Assembly (NCBI GenBank): GCA_018672815.1
Contig: JABHDX010000137.1
Coordinates: 1-6,000, forward strand
Source of the DNA: Gammaproteobacteria bacterium
GTDB taxonomy: Bacteria > Pseudomonadota > Gammaproteobacteria > UBA11654
DNA: 6,000 nt
Reading direction: 5' to 3'
Position numbers and translations under genes: made by a program
In this document: piece after piece, positions 1 to 5,598 of the stretch
How positions within the stretch are numbered: position 1 is the stretch's first letter
How the letters are laid out: every line of letters starts with the position of its first letter
Notes under the pieces: model-generated
What the model saw: only the letters and a program-made list of their open reading frames with translations
What the model was told of the DNA's origin: nothing
The model's database searches: none

Positions 1-658
1 AGTCTCTAACCACAAACAACCCTTTCATAATCGCATAATGACCTGGAAAGGAACAAAAGAACGTATAGTCTCCACCCGCAGTCAATAAATCACCAGAGAA
101 TGTCACTGACGTTTCAGCTCCTCCACCAATCACCGCTGATGCAGCAATCACACGAGCATCATTGACTGGTACATAGTTATTACCCATTCCAGCTGATCCA
201 CCGGCTGTAGCCACAGGCATAAAGTCTGCTGTATTGGTTAAAACCCAGTTATGACCCATAACATTAGCGGGCATCGCACCGGTATGTTTAAGGGTGACAG
301 TAATGTCACTGCAACTGGAACTCACCACCATCTCTTTGAGATTAAACTGCAACATATCATTGCCTTCAATGACTTGATTGCATGAGTCTGCTGCGACGAA
401 GTTAGCTATAGCATCAACACCACCTTTTGTTTTTTGATCTATGTTAGACACTTCTTTTTCTGATATAACCATTGCTGGCTTGAGTCTTTTTTCAATGTTT
501 TTGTTTGGGTGATTTTTACTAGTTGATCTTTCAACCTGTGCTTTAATAATATTGCCACCAAAAATACTAATCCCTTCAAAAAGAACGACAAGTATACCAA
601 TTACAACAATGAGACCTATAAACCTATTATGGGAGAACCCTAGTCCTGAATCACTCAC
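1..658 (-). CDS. Membrane-anchored azurin (type 1 copper protein), 3' end truncated by window edge
   Basis: This is a periplasm-facing blue copper electron carrier. The 219 visible residues comprise a short N-terminus, one hydrophobic span (about 13-33), a polar, lysine-rich linker (about 40-90) and an azurin domain from residue 93. Copper ligands are G135, H136 (in MGHNWV), C202, H207 and M211 (in CSFPGHYAIMKG); C93 and C116 would form the disulfide. Spacings measured from C93 (23, 43, 109, 114, 118) equal those of Pseudomonas azurin (C3, C26, H46, C112, H117, M121), so the site should be functional. The GTG start at 658 is chosen because AGGAG lies 5 nt upstream and an in-frame TAA (668-670) excludes anything earlier. 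Most azurins are soluble after signal-peptide cleavage; no clear AxA cleavage site follows the span here, so a tethered protein is inferred. The visible part reaches the final beta strand, so only a few residues are probably missing unless there is an extension. Confidence 0.93.
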   Translation of the reverse strand, partial: MSDSGLGFSHNRFIGLIVVIGILVVLFEGISIFGGNIIKAQVERSTSKNHPNKNIEKRLKPAMVISEKEVSNIDQKTKGGVDAIANFVAADSCNQVIEGNDMLQFNLKEMVVSSSCSDITVTLKHTGAMPANVMGHNWVLTNTADFMPVATAGGSAGMGNNYVPVNDARVIAASAVIGGGAETSVTFSGDLLTAGGDYTFFCSFPGHYAIMKGLFVVRD

Positions 659-663
659 AATAA

Positions 664-668
664 CTCCT
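664..668 (-). promoter_or_regulatory. Shine-Dalgarno site for the azurin gene
   Basis: The minus strand reads TAAGGAGTTATT immediately before the GTG codon at 658, giving an AGGAG core with a 5-nt spacer. It decides the non-ATG start: no ATG lies upstream in frame before the TAA at 668-670. It is the clearest ribosome binding site in the window; the other genes have weak or no recognisable sites. Confidence 0.8.
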
Positions 669-711
669 TAATTTAATATTAATAAATGAATAACTTAATA
701 CATATGCATCA

Positions 712-721
712 TTTTCGAAAA
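712..721. repeat. 10-bp perfect palindrome TTTTCGAAAA
   Basis: A perfect inverted repeat centred on the CG at 716-717 sits about 54 nt upstream of the azurin start and 62 nt upstream of the lipid kinase start. It could be an operator half-way between divergent promoters. In DNA this AT-rich, a 10-bp palindrome can also occur by chance, and it matches no regulator site that I can name. Confidence 0.25.
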
Positions 722-783
722 GAAGTATAAAGCGAATTCACTTTGTAATAAAGAGGATAAACATATATTTTTAGTTAATATCT

Positions 784-1683
784 ATGAATAAATCAAAAAA
801 ACTCTATTTTTTTCTCAACCCATTTGCTGGTAAAGGTACTGCCTATAATATTTTTGAGAAGCTTAAAAAAGTTTTGGATAAACACAATATAGAAGTTGAG
901 ATTTATACAAGCCAGTCAGAAGGCGATATTGAAAGATTTATCATCAATGAAGATTTATCAGAATTTGATGGTATTTGTGTGATTGGAGGCGACGGCACTA
1001 TTCATGAAGCAATAGAGGGTTTGATGCAATCAGGTAAATCACAATATTTATCATTAGGGATTATTCCTGCTGGCAGCGGCAATGCTTTCGCTGAGGATTT
1101 GGGGCTCAGAGATCCGATAGATGCATTAGAAAATATTATTACCGGCACTATCAGCAGTATTGATGTCATGAAAATAAAAACAAGGAACAAGGTTAATTTT
1201 GCTGTCAATATAATTGGTTGGGGTATGGCGAGTAATGTAAATATTTTAGCAGAAAAATTACGTTGGCTAGGCAATGTAAGGTATTCAATAGCTTCACTAC
1301 TGTCTATTGTACAAATCAAATTACAGTCGGTGAACATCATTATTGAAAACCAAGTATTCAATGGAGAAGCAGCATTTTTTATAGCGTTGAACACTATACA
1401 CACGGGCAAAGGCATGAAGATGGCCCCAAAGGCCAAGTTAAATGATGGGTTAATTGATATTATTTTATTAAAAAGAGCATCTAGAATGAGAGTCTTAAAG
1501 ATCTTCTTACAATTATTTTCAGGCAAGCACATCTATGACCCTTTGGTTCAATATAGGCAGGTAAAGTATTTTTCAATCAATAGCGAGAATGATTTATTGA
1601 ATATTGATGGAGAGAATATTGGACAAACACCTATTGAAGTTTCTGTTGAGAGAAATGCCATTCAGTTATTTGCTAAGATTTGA
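784..1683 (+). CDS. Diacylglycerol/sphingosine kinase family lipid kinase (YegS/LCB5 type)
   Basis: This predicted ATP-dependent kinase phosphorylates the hydroxyl of a membrane lipid such as diacylglycerol, at the inner face of the cytoplasmic membrane. The 299-residue length is normal for the soluble bacterial family. The N-terminal catalytic domain shows NPFAGKG (12-18), the nucleotide-binding GGDGT (68-72) followed by HEAIEGL, and PAGSGN (95-100) leading into AFAEDLG. The C-terminal beta-sandwich part carries the conserved DGLIDI (221-226) and IDGE (274-277). There are no transmembrane spans, unlike DgkA. The start at 784 is the first possible one, because an in-frame TAG lies at 772-774; no good Shine-Dalgarno precedes it. 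It heads a plus-strand group with the two small genes downstream (44-nt gap). The family includes diacylglycerol, phosphatidylglycerol and sphingosine kinases, and sequence motifs alone do not decide the lipid substrate. Confidence 0.9.
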   Translation: MNKSKKLYFFLNPFAGKGTAYNIFEKLKKVLDKHNIEVEIYTSQSEGDIERFIINEDLSEFDGICVIGGDGTIHEAIEGLMQSGKSQYLSLGIIPAGSGNAFAEDLGLRDPIDALENIITGTISSIDVMKIKTRNKVNFAVNIIGWGMASNVNILAEKLRWLGNVRYSIASLLSIVQIKLQSVNIIIENQVFNGEAAFFIALNTIHTGKGMKMAPKAKLNDGLIDIILLKRASRMRVLKIFLQLFSGKHIYDPLVQYRQVKYFSINSENDLLNIDGENIGQTPIEVSVERNAIQLFAKI

Positions 1684-1727
1684 TGGTTTGTGTAGATAAT
1701 AATTTTTGGTTTTGAGATCATTCAATT

Positions 1728-1868
1728 ATGAATAGAGTAAAATCACAAACACCCATTGCTATAATTGTTCTATGTATATTTTTAACATTAGCAGCTGTTT
1801 ATTTTGAGCATGAAAAAAAAGCTAATGTTTTAAGCAACTCTAAAATAAATAACCTAGGCCAGCAATGA
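1728..1868 (+). CDS. Small single-span membrane protein, 46 aa, unknown function
   Basis: I do not recognise this protein. Its 46 residues begin MNRVKSQTP, continue with a hydrophobic stretch at about 9-25 (IAIIVLCIFLTLAAV), and end in a polar tail of about 20 residues (FEHEKKANVLS and on). Basic residues before the span predict the N-terminus inside and the tail in the periplasm. It starts 44 nt after the lipid kinase stop, and its TGA overlaps the ATG of the next gene as ATGA (1865-1868), the usual sign of translational coupling. That overlap, the open frame and the sensible topology are the grounds for calling it real. The ribosome binding site is weak. A run of eight A (1813-1820) lies inside, so a sequencing indel is possible. 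However, the frame of the next gene has a stop at 1850-1852, so an indel at this run could not fuse the two. Confidence 0.62.
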   Translation: MNRVKSQTPIAIIVLCIFLTLAAVYFEHEKKANVLSNSKINNLGQQ

Positions 1869-2254
1869 GCTCTAGCGAGAATAATTTAGCAATTGTTGCT
1901 GCAGCAGAAAGGGCTTCGATTTTCAAGCCAATAGAGGACAGACTTCTTTCTTTGCAAAACGACAAGAGACTTGGTTTATCTTTTGAGAAAAACACAATAA
2001 GCAATAAGAATGATTCTGTCACTATCAATACAGGAGCACTAAAGATTTCAGTAAGAGCATTTGTTTCTAAACACCCAAACACCGGAGCAGTGATTAATCC
2101 TTTACCAATCAGTGTTGCTATATGGAAAGAACAAGATTTCCAGCTCAACGAAGGATGTGAAACGCCTCAAGAAAAGGCATTCAATACTAGAGATTTTTCA
2201 AGCTATGATGACGCCCTGTCTTATGTTTTCAAAGAAATTGAGCGTAGTAGCTGA
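1865..2254 (+). CDS. Hypothetical protein, 129 aa, coupled to the upstream small membrane protein
   Basis: I do not recognise a family. The protein is soluble-looking, with no signal peptide or membrane span. An N-terminal, probably helical part (about 5-30, with VAAAERASIF) is followed by a polar segment, then likely beta strands (about 51-68, and 82-88 as PISVAIW), and a C-terminal helix (about 112-126) ending in a Ser/Arg tail. It has one cysteine (C98). The ATG at 1865 overlaps the TGA of the 46-residue gene by ATGA, and an in-frame TAA at 1850-1852 rules out an earlier start. It is the last plus-strand gene; its stop lies 12 nt from the convergent stop of the nucleotidylyltransferase gene. 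The opposite strand also has a 102-codon open frame here, but coupling and protein composition favour the plus strand. Its own location would be cytoplasmic. Confidence 0.72.
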   Translation: MSSSENNLAIVAAAERASIFKPIEDRLLSLQNDKRLGLSFEKNTISNKNDSVTINTGALKISVRAFVSKHPNTGAVINPLPISVAIWKEQDFQLNEGCETPQEKAFNTRDFSSYDDALSYVFKEIERSS

Positions 2255-2266
2255 CTACTGAAGGGA

Positions 2267-3040
2267 CTAGCTTCTATTGTATTTGTCCTCATACCTAGTG
2301 ATATCATCTTCACTCAGATGATCTCCACTTTGAATTTCGAAAAATACTAAAACATCTTCTTCTTCATTGGAAACTCGATGCTTTGCTTGTTTTGGAATAA
2401 AGATGGATTGATGTTTTGATAAATAGGTTATTTGGTCTTCACATTCTACTTTTGCAGTACCCTCCAGAATATGCCAATACTCACTTCTATGCTGATGGGA
2501 TTGCAATGATAATATTTCACCTGGATTGACTGTGATTTTTTTAAGAAGGTAATCTTTATTTTTCTCAAATGTTTTATATGAGCCCCATGGTTTAACAACC
2601 TCTTTTGATACAAGGTTTGAGCTCGATACAAGATTGGAGCTGGATTGTATTTTTCCACCACCACTATTAAATATCATTTCAATATTATTATTATCACAAA
2701 TCTCGGCTTCAGGAATTTGATCTATATTTTTCCTATCTCCTCCGTTTGCAAAGTATTTAATATTTTCTTTTTCAGCTATAGATTCGAGTGTTTTACTTAC
2801 AGTTAAGTCTTGATCAATAGACTCTATAACTGTGTCAACAACGCCAAACCCCTCAATGATTGCAACTCGCTCTTCTATAGGCATAAAAACATAGCCTTTT
2901 TTCTGCATTAGAAAATTATCATTATTAACAATAACAACCAGTCTTGGTGCTAGATTTGCAGCCTCTTGAAACATTTTCAAGTGTCCTAAATGTATTGGGT
3001 CAAATCCACCACTAACTACTACTGAAAAGTCTTTATTCAT
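2267..3040 (-). CDS. Bifunctional HIGH-type nucleotidylyltransferase / mannose-6-phosphate isomerase type II cupin
   Basis: This 257-residue cytosolic fusion has two domains. Residues about 5-145 are a cytidylyltransferase-like fold with GGFDPIHLGH (11-20, HxGH at 17-20) and a C-terminal SSS motif near 133-135, as in glycerol-3-phosphate cytidylyltransferase (TagD) and the RfaE/HldE adenylyltransferase. This domain joins a nucleotide to a phosphorylated small molecule. Residues about 149-256 match the mannose-6-phosphate isomerase type II domain found at the end of ManC/AlgA: KPWGSY (150-155), LSLQSHQHRSEYW (177-189, with metal-type H182, H184 and E187), IPKQAKH (215-221, H221), and the closing GDHLSEDDI-RYEDKY. 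In ManC the cupin follows a guanylyltransferase domain; here the partner is a different nucleotidylyltransferase class. It is last in the minus-strand run, 20 nt after the GT2-GtrA stop, with no clear Shine-Dalgarno. The nucleotide and acceptor cannot be read from the sequence. The fusion point contains an 18-bp tandem duplication. Confidence 0.88.
   Translation of the reverse strand: MNKDFSVVVSGGFDPIHLGHLKMFQEAANLAPRLVVIVNNDNFLMQKKGYVFMPIEERVAIIEGFGVVDTVIESIDQDLTVSKTLESIAEKENIKYFANGGDRKNIDQIPEAEICDNNNIEMIFNSGGGKIQSSSNLVSSSNLVSKEVVKPWGSYKTFEKNKDYLLKKITVNPGEILSLQSHQHRSEYWHILEGTAKVECEDQITYLSKHQSIFIPKQAKHRVSNEEEDVLVFFEIQSGDHLSEDDITRYEDKYNRS
2607..2642. repeat. 18-bp in-frame tandem duplication (two copies)
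   Basis: Copies at 2607-2624 (GATACAAGGTTTGAGCTC) and 2625-2642 (GATACAAGATTGGAGCTG) differ at 3 of 18 positions. On the coding minus strand they give SSNLVS twice in a row (around residues 134-145). The unit overlaps the position where HIGH-type nucleotidylyltransferases carry their second signature (ISSxxI-like), so the duplication sits at the end of the catalytic domain, next to the cupin. It is in frame and breaks nothing. Confidence 0.85.
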
Positions 3041-3060
3041 TGAAAGAAGATAACATATGC

Positions 3061-4200
3061 TTAGTATTTTTTGTCTATTTTCTGTCTTCTAAAAGTCCAT
3101 AATGAATTTCCAGAATAATTCAAAATTGTTGCAATACCTATACCTAAGAAGAGCGATAATAGATCTGGAAGAAACAATGTATTTATAAGCAATAAAAAGA
3201 ATAAGTAATTAACAGTTCCAGATACACCTGCAACAATATGAAACCTCATGAAACGGTTCAAATAAGATACACTATTCATGCGTTTTATAAATGTCCAGAA
3301 ATTATGACATATAAAATTCGAAATAATTGATAATTCAATTGCCAATGGCGAGGCTAGTTCAGGAGTCCATCCAGCAAACCTGGTTAAAGTAAAGTAAGTG
3401 AGAAAGTTAACACAAACACCGAGAACTCCAACTATGCAGTATCTTAAAAAGTCTTCTGAGTTTCTATATCTAATTTTTATGATATTGATTAGAAATTCAA
3501 TCTCATCATGTAGCGTTAGCTTTGAAAGGCCATGCTCCCTTTTATTAAAAACGATAGGAACTTCAATCGCATTGGCTCCATTTCTTATAAGTTCACATAT
3601 CAATGAAGATTGAAAGGAATAACCCTTGGCTGAAAAAAAGTCCAAATTACATTTTTGTAAAAGGTTAGCATTGATGCATCTGAAACCAGAGGTGCAATCT
3701 TTAATCATATAGACACCACCCATATATCTAACTAGAAAATTACCAAATAGACTAATAAATCTTCTCCATTTTGAAAAATTTGGAGTAGAGCTGCCCTCTA
3801 TAAACCTAGAGCCTATAATTAATTGTTTTCCATTTTCTGCAAGAGGAATAAACTGCTTGATAACATTTGGATCATGTTGACCATCTGCGTCCATTTGAAT
3901 GATTAGGCTTGGGTCCCATTGTTCTATAGCATGAGAGAATCCTCTTGTATAAGCATTTCCCAAACCAACTTTTGTTCCTGTAATCATATGAATATCGTCA
4001 TATGATTCCATGATTTTATGGACTATAGTTTGCGTGTCATCAGGAGAATTATCATCAACAATTAAAACCTTTAGGGTATAGGATTGAATCGCATGTTTTA
4101 CTTCGATCACCTGAAGAAGCGTTTTTTCTATATTGTCTGCTTCATTATATGTTGGTATTACAACACAAGCTGTTGGAAGATTGTTTTCTTGTTGATGCAT
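3061..4200 (-). CDS. Polyprenyl-phosphate glycosyltransferase (DPM1-like GT2) fused to GtrA membrane domain
   Basis: Residues about 10-245 form a GT-A glycosyltransferase like dolichyl-phosphate mannose synthase. It would transfer a sugar from a nucleotide donor to a polyprenyl phosphate on the cytoplasmic face. Motifs in order are PTYNE (16-20), VDDNSPDDT (48-56), the metal-binding MDADGQHDP (103-111), GSRF (130-133), DCTSGFR (168-174) and KREHGLSKL (220-228). Residues about 251-372 are a GtrA-like domain with four predicted membrane spans (about 251-272, 281-301, 320-341, 347-368) ending in LWTFRR. GtrA proteins are thought to help move lipid-linked sugars across the membrane. The 379-residue length fits the common GT2-GtrA fusion. 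It lies 23 nt after the PMT stop and 20 nt before the nucleotidylyltransferase, within one probable operon, and is the natural donor-maker for the PMT enzyme. Mannose is the family default, but glucose or another sugar is possible. Confidence 0.92.
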   Translation of the reverse strand: MHQQENNLPTACVVIPTYNEADNIEKTLLQVIEVKHAIQSYTLKVLIVDDNSPDDTQTIVHKIMESYDDIHMITGTKVGLGNAYTRGFSHAIEQWDPSLIIQMDADGQHDPNVIKQFIPLAENGKQLIIGSRFIEGSSTPNFSKWRRFISLFGNFLVRYMGGVYMIKDCTSGFRCINANLLQKCNLDFFSAKGYSFQSSLICELIRNGANAIEVPIVFNKREHGLSKLTLHDEIEFLINIIKIRYRNSEDFLRYCIVGVLGVCVNFLTYFTLTRFAGWTPELASPLAIELSIISNFICHNFWTFIKRMNSVSYLNRFMRFHIVAGVSGTVNYLFFLLLINTLFLPDLLSLFLGIGIATILNYSGNSLWTFRRQKIDKKY

Positions 4201-4223
4201 AGCAAATATTCAGGTTTATATTT

Positions 4224-5594
4224 TTATATCCAAGATTCTAACTTCATTCTGTCATAAAACTGAAAGTTTTCCATGGGAATACCTAGTTGAATAGGCAACC
4301 AGTAAAGAAAAGCAATCACAATGCATAATAGTATTAACCAGGAAGCAATTCTTTTAGTCCATTGTTGTGCCTCTAGTAATTTTCCTAAATACCAAGCTAG
4401 AGCTAAGAAACCAAATATAGCAGAAGGCTGATAATGATAAATAAAAGTGCATCGTTCAACAATTATCCATGGAATCAAATTACAAAAATAACCTGAAAGT
4501 ATAAAACTAAATGTGAAAAATTCTTTGTCTATTAAGTTCTTAGTAATCCAATTCAAGCAAAGCCTTAACCAACTGATAGACATTATAATGACTGAAATAA
4601 ACGAGAGTAATGATAATATAGGATTTGGGAATAGATGAATATTTCTGATCATAGATATTCCACTATCAGCAATAGTATAACTTTCAAAAAAGTAAGCAAT
4701 AGGCCTCAGCATCAATGGCCAGGTATACCAATTAGAACAATAAGGGTGTTCATTTTCGCCAACCATGGTTTGATGATAGCCCATCATCTGTTGATTTTTT
4801 TCGATGAAAGTAAATTGAGTATTGAATAAAACATCAGGAATAAAAACAATGGTATAGATAATAATAGGAAGCAAGAGAAAGTATAGCGAGTAATTGAATA
4901 GCGAAATATTATCAGCCAATATAGAGCCTAAATTATTATGAGCTAGTCTTTTTTTGTCTAAATATTTTATTAGTAATAAAAGAGTGTAATAATTCGAAGC
5001 CATTAGGAAAAATCCTAGGCCATTCCATTTTATTGATGCTGTTAATCCAATAAAAAATGCAAAATACATTAGATTCTTTTGATTATTTTTATTGTTATAT
5101 ATATAGGATGAAAATACGACCATAGAGCACAAGCCAAAAAAGAGTAGAAACATGTTTGCTGTTGCTATGCGTGAGTCAACAATCATGGCTCCATCAATCG
5201 CTACAAAGAGAGAGGAAAGCAAAGCAAAAACTCTATTATTATGTATTGTAATCGCAATTCGGTAAGTTAAAGCAAATAATAGAGATCCTATCAATGCATT
5301 TAACCATCTGTAGCTCATGGGATTCAGGCTTTCAAAATCCACTAAGGCTCCACCTAACCCAAAGAGTGAGCTAACTGTTATATAGGCCCATATTGAGAAG
5401 GAGTATAAGTAATTTGCTAGAGGCGGGTGAGGGTAAAAAAATTCTACATTTTGTAGGTAATTGAGGCCATATTGTGGGTAGAAAATTTCGTCAAATATTG
5501 GGCCATCCAAAGTCCATAATCCTTCAAATCTAAGCGAAAAAGAGAGAAAGGTAATCAGGGTAATATACCAAAAATATTTAGAACTCAGCTTCAT
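4224..5594 (-). CDS. PMT-family phospholipid-carrier-dependent glycosyltransferase (protein O-mannosyltransferase-like)
   Basis: This is a multi-span membrane enzyme that transfers a sugar from a polyprenyl-phosphate carrier to a protein (or other) acceptor on the periplasmic side. The 456 residues hold PMT signatures: IFDEIFYPQYG (33-43, catalytic-type D35 and E36), YPHPPLANYL (54-63), DGAMIVDSRIATANMF (134-149), SIKWNGLGFF (187-196), HPYCSNWYTWPLML-RP (283-298), and RCTFIYHYQP (381-390) in the C-terminal four-span region. About ten or more hydrophobic segments are visible. It lacks the MIR domain of eukaryotic PMTs, as is normal for bacterial members. I chose the ATG at 5594, 4 nt after the oxygenase stop. 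An ATG at 5633 would add 13 residues and overlap the upstream gene by 35 nt; neither start has a strong ribosome binding site. The GT2-GtrA gene follows directly and probably makes its donor. Confidence 0.9.
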   Translation of the reverse strand: MKLSSKYFWYITLITFLSFSLRFEGLWTLDGPIFDEIFYPQYGLNYLQNVEFFYPHPPLANYLYSFSIWAYITVSSLFGLGGALVDFESLNPMSYRWLNALIGSLLFALTYRIAITIHNNRVFALLSSLFVAIDGAMIVDSRIATANMFLLFFGLCSMVVFSSYIYNNKNNQKNLMYFAFFIGLTASIKWNGLGFFLMASNYYTLLLLIKYLDKKRLAHNNLGSILADNISLFNYSLYFLLLPIIIYTIVFIPDVLFNTQFTFIEKNQQMMGYHQTMVGENEHPYCSNWYTWPLMLRPIAYFFESYTIADSGISMIRNIHLFPNPILSLLSFISVIIMSISWLRLCLNWITKNLIDKEFFTFSFILSGYFCNLIPWIIVERCTFIYHYQPSAIFGFLALAWYLGKLLEAQQWTKRIASWLILLCIVIAFLYWLPIQLGIPMENFQFYDRMKLESWI

Positions 5595-5598
5595 TGAT

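Larger units (their letters stand above)
659..783. promoter_or_regulatory. Divergent intergenic region between azurin and lipid kinase genes
   Basis: This very AT-rich gap of 125 bases separates two divergently transcribed genes and should hold promoters for both. On the plus strand, TTGTAA (743-748) and TATATT (764-769) resemble -35 and -10 elements, but with a 15-nt spacer and imperfect matches. No confident minus-strand pair can be picked from the AT-rich background. An AGAGGA at 752-757 is too far (about 26 nt) from the ATG at 784 to be a normal ribosome binding site. The role is inferred from gene arrangement rather than from a recognised operator. Confidence 0.4.

Noticed and set aside
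1002..1532. 176-codon open frame on the minus strand
   Set aside because: It is antisense to the lipid kinase gene, whose plus-strand frame holds all family motifs; the minus-strand translation shows no recognisable domain.
1813..1820. A8 run as a programmed frameshift site joining the 46- and 129-residue proteins
   Set aside because: The frame of the 129-residue protein has a TAA at 1850-1852, downstream of the run, so slipping there cannot produce a fusion.
1840..2148. 102-codon open frame on the minus strand
   Set aside because: It overlaps the 129-residue plus-strand gene. The plus frame is longer, is coupled by ATGA to an upstream gene, and has a more protein-like composition; the minus frame is probably a shadow, though this is the least certain of the rejections.
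2240..2270. Possible bidirectional terminator between the convergent genes (GTAGT at 2244-2248 with ACTAC at 2254-2258)
   Set aside because: The stem is only 5 bp, lies across the 3' end of the upstream gene and has no T-tract on either side, so it does not support a terminator call.
3398..3613. 71-codon plus-strand open frame
   Set aside because: It lies entirely inside the GT2-GtrA gene on the opposite strand and has no recognisable domain.
4635..4829. 64-codon plus-strand open frame
   Set aside because: It is antisense to the conserved PMT signature region, so it is a shadow frame.
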